Shown here piece after piece: positions 1-8,169 of a DNA stretch of 64,000 nt. Positions within the stretch are counted from its first letter, which is position 1; every line of letters begins with the position of its first letter. The DNA comes from an uncultured Fretibacterium sp. (lineage in GTDB: Bacteria; Synergistota; Synergistia; Synergistales; Aminobacteriaceae), in the NCBI GenBank assembly GCA_937915835.1, contig CALGHA010000035.1, positions 1 through 64,000 on the forward strand, read 5' to 3'. A model generated the notes under the pieces. The model was not told the origin of the DNA, searched no databases, and was given only the letters and a program-made list of their open reading frames with translations. The translations under genes and the position numbers were made by a program.

Positions 1-1045
1 AAGTTCCGGATTTAACGATATGGATTACGGGATTGTTATACGCGTCTTCTGCTGAGTGTGTCATAGTCGCGAAAGCGTCAATGTCCGTATTAACAACGTC
101 AGAAGCTGCTTGTGCAGGAGGTGTAGGCTGATTTCCGTTACGGCCTCTGTTCTGTGGAAGTGTCGCGAAAATATACGGGCCTTCAAATCCGCTTCCGAGT
201 TCAGCAGCTGCCTGTTTCGAAACTTCATCGGAGTAATACGCGACAAATTCCGTGTCCTCGTCTTTCTTGGCTGTTGACGTGAAATTAATCGTGTTCGGAG
301 TGTAGCGAATATCACGTGCCACATAAACGCCTTCGGATAACTCTACATCCTCTTGAATTTCACTGAGCATTTCGGCTTCACTGAGTTCTTGAGCACCGTT
401 AATTCCCTTTGTGAAGTATTCATTGCGATGATTGGGGTCAGCATGCCAGACGTAATCATATTCCTCAACATCGACGCTGTTAATTTTTGCTGTCTCACTT
501 TCGGCATTAAGGACAATTACAACTTCCTCGTCCGAGTCTCTAAGGTCGATAATTGCCGGATTAACTGAAGGTGCAGAAATTGAAGCTCCGGAAACTCCGA
601 AGCCTGTATACTTTAATTGCTGGTTCATTCCTCCCCAGAGAAGAACATTGCCGTAATCAGTCGTCGTGTCAGTGCCTGTTCCATTAGGATTGTAATAGAA
701 CAAGACTTTTGTATCGTCGTTAGCTTTCGTAATTATCATCGGAACGTCGTGGCTTATTGGATCTCTGAATTGCAGGTTCATCGTTACAAATTCTTCATTG
801 AACTCAGGAGCAACGTAATATTGAGCACTGCAGAGTTTTGCTTCCTCGTAATTCCAAGCTGAAACCCTGTCGCCTCTGTAAATCCTGTAACTTTCACCGA
901 CATCGAATACTCTTGAACTCAATACCATTAGTCTTTGAGTGTCCGGGCCTTTAGCCTGTTCATCATCATCGCTTCCACAGCCTGACAAGGATAAAATCAT
1001 CACGGCCATAAACAAGAAATAGATTATTCGTGCGAATTTCTTCAT
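1..1045 (-). CDS. secreted lipoprotein, incomplete at the window edge
   Basis: Reading leftward from an ATG at 1045, the frame stays open for 348 codons to base 1, so the C-terminus lies outside the window. The N-terminus is a short basic stretch, a hydrophobic run and a lipobox-like LSGC at about residues 20-24, followed by an acidic SDDDE stretch. This predicts a lipid-anchored envelope protein. A GGAGG lies about 12 bases before the start. Later parts are rich in Asp, Glu, Thr and Asn with beta-rich segments and a Gly/Asn/Pro-rich linker near residue 310. I recognise no catalytic domain, so no function is assigned. Confidence 0.72.
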   Translation of the reverse strand, partial: MKKFARIIYFLFMAVMILSLSGCGSDDDEQAKGPDTQRLMVLSSRVFDVGESYRIYRGDRVSAWNYEEAKLCSAQYYVAPEFNEEFVTMNLQFRDPISHDVPMIITKANDDTKVLFYYNPNGTGTDTTTDYGNVLLWGGMNQQLKYTGFGVSGASISAPSVNPAIIDLRDSDEEVVIVLNAESETAKINSVDVEEYDYVWHADPNHRNEYFTKGINGAQELSEAEMLSEIQEDVELSEGVYVARDIRYTPNTINFTSTAKKDEDTEFVAYYSDEVSKQAAAELGSGFEGPYIFATLPQNRGRNGNQPTPPAQAASDVVNTDIDAFATMTHSAEDAYNNPVIHIVKSGT

Positions 1046-1087
1046 GATAAGATTTAGCCTCCATTAAAAATTTAGTTTTATTGTCGG

Positions 1088-1096
1088 ATTGTAGCA
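1088..1096 (-). promoter_or_regulatory. candidate extended -10 promoter for the lipoprotein gene
   Basis: On the minus strand the sequence reads TGCTACAAT, an extended -10 box with one departure from TATAAT, about 45 bases before the lipoprotein start. No good -35 is visible. The box lies inside one copy of an 11-base direct repeat (1085-1095 and 1111-1121). Confidence 0.35.
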
Positions 1097-1258
1097 TATA
1101 AATATTTTCACGGATTGTAGCGTTTTATTGTGAATAAATTGTGCGGAGTAACTTTGTTTCATCATTGAGGGAAAAATTTTATTCATCGCTCGATCATTAA
1201 TGCCGACTGAAAAAATATTCAACTCTTCAAAATTGATATTATTGCTAATGAAATTTTG

Positions 1259-1267
1259 TGCTATGAT
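1259..1267 (+). promoter_or_regulatory. candidate extended -10 promoter for the thiamine transporter
   Basis: The sequence TGCTATGAT matches an extended -10 box and sits about 20 bases before the TPP aptamer, the expected place for a riboswitch-controlled transcript. The -35 region is weak. Confidence 0.45.
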
Positions 1268-1284
1268 TTTACACGCTTTATCGA

Positions 1285-1375
1285 ACATCAGGGGAGCTAT
1301 TTTGCTGAGAGGATGTGAAGTTCATGCATCGACCCTTAGAACCTGACACGGATAATGCCGACGCAGGGAGCTTAT
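1285..1375 (+). promoter_or_regulatory. TPP riboswitch (THI element)
   Basis: The conserved core is present in order: GGGG, then GCTGAGAGGA (1304-1313), GACCCTTAGAACCTGA (1331-1346), then GGATAATGCCGACGCAGGGA (1350-1369). The GGGG at 1291-1294 can pair with the ACCC at 1332-1335 as helix P2, and a short optional stem (GATG/CATC) fills the P3 arm. The next gene is a thiamine transporter component, which agrees with the ligand. No clear terminator lies between aptamer and gene, so control of translation start is likely (inference). Confidence 0.93.
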
Positions 1376-1425
1376 CAACAATTTCTGCCCTGAGATATTA
1401 TACTTTATAAGGAGAATGATAAATC

Positions 1426-2112
1426 TTGAAATGTTCACAATGCGGTGCACCTTTGGAGTTTGTCGTGGAAAAATGTCCTAACTGCGGGAAAGTTTTAACG
1501 GATGAGGAAAGATTATTTTTAGCCCTCCATAAACAAGACGTTACTCATGAAGCTGTTCCCCAACAGGAGCCTGAAGTTCAGCCTGAGCATAAGCATAAAT
1601 CAAAGAAGCATTCACACACAATTATAATGATTGAAGGAGCTTTGTGTATTGCACTTGCGTTCGTATTCTCGAAGATTAATCTATTCCAGATGCCGCAAGG
1701 AGGTTCGATAGACTTTGAGCTTGTGCCGTTAATCCTGTTCGCTTACCGACGAGGCTTTAAGTGGGGAGTTCTCACGGGAGCTTTAATGGGCTTCATAAAA
1801 ATTTTGCTCGGAGCATATTTCTTCAACGTCGCGCAAGTAATTCTTGATTACCCGTTAGCTTATGCCTTTGTTGGGTTCTGTGCGGCTCATCCTGCAATAA
1901 TCGGCTTAATCTTAGCGGCAGTCGGTCAAACTGGATGCAGTATACTGTCAGGCGTTCTGTTTTTCGCGGAATATGCTCCTGAAGGTCAAAGCCCTTTGGT
2001 ATATTCATTCCTGTATAATGCGCCAGTTTTAGGGACAAAATATTTAGTCTCATGGATTGTCGCAATGATTTTATGGAAAGTTCTTGAGCGTGAACTTCCT
2101 GTACAGGACTAA
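1426..2112 (+). CDS. thiT: ThiT-like thiamine S-component with N-terminal zinc ribbon
   Basis: The protein has 228 residues. From about residue 66 on it is a multi-helix membrane protein matching ThiT, the thiamine-binding S-component of energy-coupling-factor transporters. Family marks include the GGSIDFELVPLILFAYRRG stretch and the YAPEGQSPLVYSF stretch near the end. The first 21 residues are a CxxC-x10-CxxC zinc ribbon (C3, C6, C17, C20), followed by an acidic and His/Lys-rich linker; typical ThiT proteins lack this. The start is a TTG, chosen because AAGGAG lies 12 bases upstream and the frame begins right at the ribbon. It needs the shared ECF ATPase/T-protein module, which is not in the window. 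The upstream TPP riboswitch should shut it off when thiamine is plentiful. Confidence 0.9.
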   Translation: MKCSQCGAPLEFVVEKCPNCGKVLTDEERLFLALHKQDVTHEAVPQQEPEVQPEHKHKSKKHSHTIIMIEGALCIALAFVFSKINLFQMPQGGSIDFELVPLILFAYRRGFKWGVLTGALMGFIKILLGAYFFNVAQVILDYPLAYAFVGFCAAHPAIIGLILAAVGQTGCSILSGVLFFAEYAPEGQSPLVYSFLYNAPVLGTKYLVSWIVAMILWKVLERELPVQD

Positions 2113-2120
2113 AAGCCGAA

Positions 2121-2234
2121 ATTGTGTAAAAGGTAATTGTTCATCAGTAATTTTCTTGATTTTGGGGGATAAAATCTCGGAAAATCGCAAGTAGACTTTT
2201 CCGAAAGCGCGCGTGTCAGTAGATTTTACACAAT
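2121..2234 (+). promoter_or_regulatory. structured leader closed by an 11-bp helix, abutting the cbiA start
   Basis: ATTGTGTAAAA (2121-2131) is a perfect inverted match to TTTTACACAAT (2224-2234), which ends one base before the cbiA ATG. Inside are a GATTTT/AAAATC hairpin (2158-2163 with 2171-2176) and a CGGAAAA/TTTTCCG hairpin (2178-2184 with 2197-2203). A competing pairing, CTTGATTTT (2155-2163) with AAAATCGCAAG (2181-2191), would break both. No Shine-Dalgarno is visible before cbiA. I do not recognise a cobalamin-riboswitch core. It could be an unassigned cis-regulatory RNA or a small inverted-repeat element. Confidence 0.45.
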
Positions 2235-2235
2235 A

Positions 2236-3537
2236 ATGAAAATGTCAAAAGTAATCATAGCCGGAGCTTCAAGCAGTTCGGGAAAAACGACGATAGCATG
2301 CGGGCTTCTCTCAGCGTTACGAAAACGAGGCTTTCAAGTCAGCGCATACAAGACCGGCCCGGATTACATTGACCCGCAATATTTGAGACGAGCAGGAAAT
2401 TGTGAGGCTTATAATCTCGATACTTGGCTGATGAACGAAAACTTGACGCGAAAACTTTTCACGATGACTTCAGCCGGTAAAGACTTCGCAATAATTGAGG
2501 GAGCAATGGGACTTTACGACGGGGGCATTAACAGCACAGCGGGAATTGCGAAACTGTTGAAAGCTCCCGTTATTCTCGTCATCAACGCAAAATCTCTCGG
2601 CGAAAGTGCGGCGGCCATAGCTCTGGGATTTCGTGAGTTCGACCATGAGATTAACATAGCCGGAGTAATTCTTAATTGCATAGGCTCAAGCTCACACGAA
2701 AAAATTATCGCTGAAGCTCTTGAACGAGTGAACATAAAATTTCTCGGAGCTTTAAGACGCAGCAAAGAACTTGCAATCCCTGAACGACATTTAGGACTTC
2801 TGCCGGAACTTGAGAATGAAAGTTTTGACTTCGAGGCTTTGACGAGTGAGATTGAGAGAAATATTGACGTTGACGAGATTATCAGGATTTCGCAAAATGC
2901 TTCCATGCTTGAGACTTCGGAAGAATTTTTTATTCCAGAATTTACACACGCCGCTAAAATTGCCGTCGCCCATGATAAAGCCTTCTCATTTTATTATCCT
3001 GAGAGTTTAGAGATGTTAAAACTTTTCGGAGCACAATTAATTTTCTTTTCTCCCCTTCATGATAAAAATTTGCCGGAAGCTGAGATTTACATTTTCGGCG
3101 GAGGATTTCCAGAAATTTTTGCCCGTGAACTCTCTGAAAATGTCTCTATGCTTGAGAGTGTGAGGAATTGCGACAAAAAAATTTACGCGGAATGCGGAGG
3201 ATTTATGTATTTATGCCGAAGTCTTGACAATTTCAAATTGGCCGGATTAATCCCGTGTGATGCTGTCATGTCAAATAAACCCGTGATAGGCTATATCGAA
3301 GCCAGAGCCTTAACGTCGAATATTCTTTGTGAGAGAAATAAAATTATTCGCGGCCATGAGTTTCATTATTCGAGGGTTGACGGAGGGAATTTTACGCCGG
3401 CGTTTGAGTTCGTAAGAAAGAGGACAGGGGAAAAATATTACGGCGGATATTCACACGGAAAAATTTTAGCGTCATACTTGCACATAAACTTCTTCGGAAA
3501 TCCTGAACTTGCAGAAAACTTCTTGACTTCAAGCTAA
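2236..3537 (+). CDS. cbiA: cobyrinate a,c-diamide synthase
   Basis: This ATP- and glutamine-dependent amidase converts cobyrinate to its a,c-diamide in corrin (B12) synthesis. At 433 residues it has family length. The N-terminal dethiobiotin-synthetase-like domain carries the P-loop GASSSSGKTT at about residues 10-19 and the KTGPDYIDP motif. The C-terminal class I glutamine-amidotransferase-like domain shows GGGFPE, the catalytic Cys in AECGGF at about residue 320, and GHEFHYS near the end. Two close ATG codons (2236 and 2242) are possible starts; neither has a Shine-Dalgarno. The gene stands alone here, without other cob/cbi genes. A CfbB-type role (coenzyme F430) is less likely in a bacterium. 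Confidence 0.9.
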   Translation: MKMSKVIIAGASSSSGKTTIACGLLSALRKRGFQVSAYKTGPDYIDPQYLRRAGNCEAYNLDTWLMNENLTRKLFTMTSAGKDFAIIEGAMGLYDGGINSTAGIAKLLKAPVILVINAKSLGESAAAIALGFREFDHEINIAGVILNCIGSSSHEKIIAEALERVNIKFLGALRRSKELAIPERHLGLLPELENESFDFEALTSEIERNIDVDEIIRISQNASMLETSEEFFIPEFTHAAKIAVAHDKAFSFYYPESLEMLKLFGAQLIFFSPLHDKNLPEAEIYIFGGGFPEIFARELSENVSMLESVRNCDKKIYAECGGFMYLCRSLDNFKLAGLIPCDAVMSNKPVIGYIEARALTSNILCERNKIIRGHEFHYSRVDGGNFTPAFEFVRKRTGEKYYGGYSHGKILASYLHINFFGNPELAENFLTSS

Positions 3538-3587
3538 GTTTAATAGTTTATACTTCAAAGCATCCAGTCAGGAGGTGAAAACTTATC

Positions 3588-4799
3588 ATGAAATTATTGC
3601 TTGCAGTATTACTTTTCACTCTGCTCACCGTTAATTGCGCTTCAGCATCAGCCGGAATATTAATCAACGTCGACGGAAAAGTTTATCACGCTGACACCGA
3701 AGACAACGTAACGGCCCGTGAAATTCTTGAACGTCTTCCGCTGAAACTCGACATGAAAAATTACGCCGAACACGAATTTTTTGCGGAGCTTCCATTCAGG
3801 CCGAAATTCGCAGAAGCAAGAACATCACACATCAAAGCCGGAAATATTTATTACTGGGACGGATGGAATGCTTTTGTGTTTAACTATGAGGACTACGATA
3901 TTTCGCCGTATAAAGTCGTTCATATCGGGACGGTGAAAGAGGCTGAAGAGTTATGCGCTTATCTCAGGGAAGCAGGAGAGAGTGTAAGCGTCAGTGTTTC
4001 ACTCGAAGAAAGGGGAGAATTAAATTTTATGGCGTTATCTGAATTTGCAAAAAGTTTTCATGAAAAAATGTTTCCAGGTTACAAGTCAAAATTTCTAGAA
4101 ACTGACCCGGAATTTATTGAACGTTTTGATAATTTTGCTTTCGATGAAGTTATTAATCAAGTTGACCTTGACGACAAAACACGTTTCATGGCCATTCTCG
4201 CGACTTTGCTTGGCTGTCAGGGAATTGATGAGTTCAGGGCTATGGTTCCTGCGGCGATGGAGTTCGGAGTTAGTCCGGTTGAGATTAAGGAGATTGTTTA
4301 TCAGGCTGTCGCGTATTTGGGAATTGGCCGAGTTTTCCCGTTCTTGAAGGCCGCAAATGAAATCTTCGAGGCAAAAGGAATTTCCCTTCCGTTACCTCCT
4401 CAAGCAACGACGACGCCCGAAAATCGACGTGAAGCCGGAACTCAAGCTCAGGTTGATATTTTCGGCGAACACATGCGGGATTTCTGGAAGTCCGGCCTTG
4501 AAGAGAGCAGACATATAAATTTGTGGCTGGCTGATAACTGCTTCGGAGATTATTACACGAGAACGGGGCTTAATTACGCACAGCGCGAGATGATTACGTT
4601 CTGTTTCTTGTCAGCTCAGGGGGGCTGTGAACCGCAATTAACAAGTCATGCTGTAGCCAATATGAAAGTCGGCAACGATAAAAACTTTCTCATTAAGATT
4701 ATCTCTCAATGTCTGCCGTTTATCGGTTATCCGAGAAGTCTTAATGCCCTTCAGTGTGTGAATGATGCCGCAAAAAAATTTGAGGAGGAGAAAAAATAA
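3588..4799 (+). CDS. exported cyclophilin-like / double CMD-domain protein
   Basis: The 403-residue product starts with a cleavable signal peptide (hydrophobic run ending near ASASA, about residue 21). Residues about 25-125 resemble the small cyclophilin-like fold, including the YYWDGWNAF segment. Residues about 165-265 and 295-400 are two carboxymuconolactone-decarboxylase (AhpD/CMD) repeats; the second has the family pattern of REMITF...GGCEPQLTSH and a GYPRSLNAL end. CMD-type proteins often act in peroxide or disulfide redox, but the first repeat shows only one Cys near the expected site, so activity is uncertain. AGGAGG lies about 12 bases before the ATG. It begins a tightly spaced operon with an SDR and two flavodoxins. 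Confidence 0.75.
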   Translation: MKLLLAVLLFTLLTVNCASASAGILINVDGKVYHADTEDNVTAREILERLPLKLDMKNYAEHEFFAELPFRPKFAEARTSHIKAGNIYYWDGWNAFVFNYEDYDISPYKVVHIGTVKEAEELCAYLREAGESVSVSVSLEERGELNFMALSEFAKSFHEKMFPGYKSKFLETDPEFIERFDNFAFDEVINQVDLDDKTRFMAILATLLGCQGIDEFRAMVPAAMEFGVSPVEIKEIVYQAVAYLGIGRVFPFLKAANEIFEAKGISLPLPPQATTTPENRREAGTQAQVDIFGEHMRDFWKSGLEESRHINLWLADNCFGDYYTRTGLNYAQREMITFCFLSAQGGCEPQLTSHAVANMKVGNDKNFLIKIISQCLPFIGYPRSLNALQCVNDAAKKFEEEKK

Positions 4800-4801
4800 T
4801 A

Positions 4802-5620
4802 ATGCGTACATGGTTGATTACTGGTGTAAGTTCAGGCTTCGGCTTCGAGATGACAAAACAGCTTCTTGAACGTGGCGATAAGGTCATCGGCACTGTGAGA
4901 AGCACAAAAAACGTTCAGGAGTTTATCACGAAATATCCGGAAAATTTTGACTGCCAAATTTTAGACGTTACGGATATTCCGGCGGTTCATGAGTTAATCA
5001 AAAACTCTTTCGCTAAACACGGTCGCATTGACGTAATTGTGAATAACGCGGGCTATGGATTATTCGGTTGTGCTGAGGAACTCGACGAGGCTAATATCAA
5101 CAAAATCATCGCTACAAACTTGACGGCTTCAATTATGATTATTCACGATGCTCTGCCTTATTTACGAAAACAGGGAGGCGGAAGGATTATTCAGCTTTCG
5201 TCTTACGGAGGACAAGTCGCTTATCCTGCAAACTCAATGTATCATGCTACGAAGTTCGGAGTTGAAGGATTTTGCGAGAGTGTTGCTCAAGAAGTCTCAC
5301 AGTTCAACATCGGCGTAACAATCGTAGAGCCGGGCGGAGCACGTACAGAGTTTCGTTACGGAAGCGCACACGTCGCTAACTTAATGCCCGAATATGATTC
5401 GTGTCATGGCTTCTTGAACATGCTTGACCCGTCAAAAGGACTTGCGCCAGGAGACCCCGTGAGAATGGCCGCGAGAATTATTGAGAGCGTCGACAAAAAC
5501 CCCGCGCCATTGAGAATGGTATTAGGTTCTCAGGCTTTACGCGCTACGATTGAGAGACTTGAAGCTAGAGTTGCTGACTACAAAACTCAGACGGAATTAG
5601 CGGCATCAACGGACTTTTAA
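4802..5620 (+). CDS. short-chain dehydrogenase/reductase
   Basis: This 272-residue classical SDR is an NAD(P)-dependent oxidoreductase expected in the cytosol. It shows the nucleotide-binding TGVSSGFG near residue 7, NNAG near 84, and the catalytic YxxxK (YHATK) with an upstream Ser in LSSYGG. The GTVRS segment after beta-2 suggests NADP preference (inference). It starts two bases after the CMD gene stop and ends nine bases before the flavodoxin gene, so it is co-transcribed. The substrate cannot be told from sequence. Confidence 0.85.
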   Translation: MRTWLITGVSSGFGFEMTKQLLERGDKVIGTVRSTKNVQEFITKYPENFDCQILDVTDIPAVHELIKNSFAKHGRIDVIVNNAGYGLFGCAEELDEANINKIIATNLTASIMIIHDALPYLRKQGGGRIIQLSSYGGQVAYPANSMYHATKFGVEGFCESVAQEVSQFNIGVTIVEPGGARTEFRYGSAHVANLMPEYDSCHGFLNMLDPSKGLAPGDPVRMAARIIESVDKNPAPLRMVLGSQALRATIERLEARVADYKTQTELAASTDF

Positions 5621-5629
5621 GGGGGCAAA

Positions 5630-6133
5630 ATGTCAGAACTTATTGTATATTTTTCGCGTTCAGGAAATAATTACGTCAACGGCTCAATCGTAAATCTTCC
5701 GACCGGCAACACTGAGATAATCGCAAAATTTATTCATGAGCTTACGGGCGCTGAACTTTTCAAGCTGGAGCCAGTGAAGAAATATTCAGCTGATTACACC
5801 GAATGCACGAATGAGGCTAAACGTGAGCTTAATTCCGGCGCGCGTCCTGAAGTTGTGAGTTACCCGGAGAAAATTGACGCTGATACAATTTATCTCGGTT
5901 ATCCTAACTGGTGGGGAACTATGCCGATGTGCGTTTACACGTTTCTTGAGCGTTATGATTTCACAGGAAAAATTATTCGGCCGTTTTGCACTCATGAGGG
6001 CAGCGGAATGGGACGAAGTGAACGGGAAATTCAGCGTGTTTGTCCAGGAGCTAAAGTTGAAAGAGGGCTTGCAATTCACGGAGCTGATGCCTCAAAATCT
6101 CGTAATCTCGTCGAAAATTGGTTGAAGCGTTAA
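5630..6133 (+). CDS. flavodoxin, cytosolic
   Basis: The 167-residue flavodoxin begins with VYFSRSGN, continues with a TGNTE phosphate-binding loop at about residue 24, and has the YPNWWGTMP and CTHEGSGMGRS loops typical of the long NADPH-dependent-FMN/flavodoxin_4 group. It should bind FMN and pass electrons. It has no signal peptide, unlike its close relative just downstream, so the pair looks like a duplication with one copy retargeted to the envelope. GGGGGC lies just before the ATG. It is part of the redox operon at 3588-6747. Confidence 0.88.
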   Translation: MSELIVYFSRSGNNYVNGSIVNLPTGNTEIIAKFIHELTGAELFKLEPVKKYSADYTECTNEAKRELNSGARPEVVSYPEKIDADTIYLGYPNWWGTMPMCVYTFLERYDFTGKIIRPFCTHEGSGMGRSEREIQRVCPGAKVERGLAIHGADASKSRNLVENWLKR

Positions 6134-6159
6134 AAAATATTCAAGGAGGTAAAATTTTC

Positions 6160-6747
6160 ATGCGTAAAATATTTTTGGGATTATTGATCGTTCTTGTCGT
6201 AAGTTGTTCAGCAATGGCGGCAGAAGCTAAAATGTTAGTTGTCATTTTCTCGCGAGCTGATGAAAATTACAGCGTCGGGAATATTACGACTGGTAACACA
6301 ATGGTATTAGCTCAGATGATTTCAGAGAAGACAGGTGCTGAACTTTTCGAGGTTGCTCCAGCGAAGAAATATCCGGCCAATTACGACGAATGCACGGACA
6401 TTGCGAAACGTGAGCAAAATCAAAAGGCCCGTCCAGCGATTTTAGCTGATAAAGATATTTCGGATTACGATATTATTTTCTTGGGTTATCCAATTTGGTG
6501 GGGGGATATTCCAATGTGCATGTACACGTTCATTGAAGCTCACGACTGGAACGGAAAAGTCGTAATCCCCTTCTGCACTCACGAGGGAAGCGGAGCAGGA
6601 CGAACCGCGAGTACACTTCGCAATAATCTCAAGGGCGCGGAAATCCGTAACGTTATGGCGATAAGAGGAGCAACAGCTCAGAATAGACGCGACGAAGCCA
6701 GCAAGACGATTGATAACTGGTTGAAGAGCTTGAATTTGGGATTTTAA
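6160..6747 (+). CDS. exported flavodoxin
   Basis: The 195-residue protein is paralogous to the preceding flavodoxin, with TGNTM, the YPIWWGDIP loop and CTHEGSGAGR. Here a signal sequence precedes the fold: a hydrophobic run with VVSC and then AMAAEA, so it is either a lipoprotein or cleaved after AMA. I start it at the ATG at 6160, which has AAGGAGG ten bases upstream; an earlier in-frame start would overlap the preceding gene and bury the signal peptide. Flavodoxins outside the cytoplasm are uncommon and need FMN delivery or Tat-like export, which cannot be decided here. A likely partner is the exported CMD protein of the same operon. Confidence 0.85.
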   Translation: MRKIFLGLLIVLVVSCSAMAAEAKMLVVIFSRADENYSVGNITTGNTMVLAQMISEKTGAELFEVAPAKKYPANYDECTDIAKREQNQKARPAILADKDISDYDIIFLGYPIWWGDIPMCMYTFIEAHDWNGKVVIPFCTHEGSGAGRTASTLRNNLKGAEIRNVMAIRGATAQNRRDEASKTIDNWLKSLNLGF

Positions 6748-6754
6748 TTTTTCG

Positions 6755-6791
6755 GCTCTGTTCTCGTAAAAACGGGGGCAGGGCTTTTTTT
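6755..6791 (+). terminator. rho-independent terminator of the redox operon
   Basis: A 12-bp stem with several G-U pairs (GCTCTGTTCTCG with CGGGGGCAGGGC) and an A-rich loop is followed by seven T residues, just after the exported flavodoxin gene. Confidence 0.85.
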
Positions 6792-6797
6792 ATGCAC

Positions 6798-6803
6798 TAT
6801 AAT
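6798..6803 (+). promoter_or_regulatory. candidate -10 box for murD-ftsW-murG
   Basis: A perfect TATAAT lies between the upstream terminator and the murD ribosome site. The -35 region is occupied by terminator sequence and is weak, so support is partial. Confidence 0.4.
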
Positions 6804-6837
6804 AATCAGGAATTTTTCAACAGGAGGCATTAAAAAC

Positions 6838-8169
6838 TTGAAAATTTCCGTTATTGGTGCAGGAGTAAGCGGACAGGGTTTAGCCCTACTCGCTCATGAA
6901 CTCGGTGCAGAAGTCTTTGTGTCAGAGAAGAAAAATATTAGCGATGATGTGAAGAAATTATTTGCTGAGAATAAAATTGCTTACGAAGAAGGACATTCAC
7001 AGAAAGTTTTTGACGGTGTCGACGAAATTTTAATCAGCTCAGGAATTCCCCCGCAGTCCGAAATTTTACACGAAGCCGAAAAACGAGGCGTTAAGATTAC
7101 CGGCGAACTCGATTATGCAATTCCTCACGTGAAAACTCAGAATTTAATCTGCGTAACTGGAAGCAACGGAAAAAGTACAGTAACTTCATTAATCGGCCAT
7201 ATTCTCAACAAAGCGGGCTTGAAGACGGGAGCAGGAGGAAATCTCGGGACGGCCTCATCAACTTTTACGCGCGAAAATTTTGACGCTGTCGTCCTGGAAC
7301 TCAGTAGCTTTCAACTTGCAAGAGCCACCCAAAATTTACACTCAAAAGTTGCGATAATCACGAACTTAGCTCCGGATCATATTGACTGGCACGGAAGCTA
7401 TGAGAATTACGTCGAGGCAAAATCACGAGTTCTCTCACTTCGAGACCCTGAAGGTTGGGGAATAATTCAAGCGAGGGATTATGACACTCTCAAGCCTTCC
7501 GGGAAAATTATAGTTTTAAGCTGGGAACGTGAGAATAAAAATCAAATCTTCATGGGAGAAAACGAAGCCGAATTAATTCTTGACGGAGTTACCCAAAAAC
7601 TTTTTGCCTATGACGACACGACTTTAATCGGCTCACACAATCTCGAGAACGTCGCTATGAGTTTATGCGCTGTAAAGTTGCTCGGTGTTGATATCTCGAA
7701 CGTGAAATTTTTGCTCGAAGGTTTCAAGCCTCTTCCTCACAGATGTGAAGATGCAGGAACTCTTGACGGTGTTCAATATATCGATGACAGCAAAGGAACG
7801 AACGTAGCGGCGACGATTACGGCGATGAAATGCATTAAGGGCCGAAAAGTTATAATTTTAGGCGGTCAGGGAAAAGGTGAGGATTATTCGCCTCTTGCTG
7901 AAGCTGTGAAGGATGAATGCGATTATGCCGTGTTAATCGGTGAGGAAGCCGGAAAAATTCAGTCAGCTTTGGAACGTGCAAATTTCATGAATTTCAAGAG
8001 AGCGTTAAATATGGAAGAAGCCGTGAATATCTCGCAAAGTTTAGCAAAACCCGGAATGGTCGTATTATTATCGCCGGCGTGCACGAGCTGGGACATGTAT
8101 AAATCTTACAAGGCTCGCGGTGAACATTTCTGCAAAATCGTCCGTGAAAAAATCGAGAAAAAATATTAA
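6838..8169 (+). CDS. murD: UDP-N-acetylmuramoylalanine--D-glutamate ligase
   Basis: The cytosolic Mur ligase adds D-Glu to UDP-MurNAc-L-Ala. The 443-residue product has the usual MurD length. It has an N-terminal Rossmann-like UDP-binding start (GAGVSGQG), the ATP-binding TGSNGKST at about residue 115, the ELSSFQL and NLAPDHIDWHG motifs, and the C-terminal GGQGKGEDY and LSPACTSWD marks of MurD. The start is a TTG preceded by AGGAGG at 6821-6826. Its TAA stop shares a base with the ATG of ftsW, giving translational coupling. Confidence 0.96.
   Translation: MKISVIGAGVSGQGLALLAHELGAEVFVSEKKNISDDVKKLFAENKIAYEEGHSQKVFDGVDEILISSGIPPQSEILHEAEKRGVKITGELDYAIPHVKTQNLICVTGSNGKSTVTSLIGHILNKAGLKTGAGGNLGTASSTFTRENFDAVVLELSSFQLARATQNLHSKVAIITNLAPDHIDWHGSYENYVEAKSRVLSLRDPEGWGIIQARDYDTLKPSGKIIVLSWERENKNQIFMGENEAELILDGVTQKLFAYDDTTLIGSHNLENVAMSLCAVKLLGVDISNVKFLLEGFKPLPHRCEDAGTLDGVQYIDDSKGTNVAATITAMKCIKGRKVIILGGQGKGEDYSPLAEAVKDECDYAVLIGEEAGKIQSALERANFMNFKRALNMEEAVNISQSLAKPGMVVLLSPACTSWDMYKSYKARGEHFCKIVREKIEKKY

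Noticed and set aside
1064..1288. A 74-codon minus-strand frame between the lipoprotein and thiT
   Set aside because: No ribosome site, low-complexity translation, and overlap with the thiT promoter region.
2135..2155. CTGATGA on the minus strand as a hammerhead ribozyme core
   Set aside because: The required GAAA segment and stem order do not follow, so the match is chance.
2113..2235. Cobalamin riboswitch upstream of cbiA
   Set aside because: The conserved B12-box sequence is not present, although the leader looks structured.
5786..6125. Antisense and shifted frames inside the flavodoxin gene
   Set aside because: They lie within a clear flavodoxin and show no domain or start signal.
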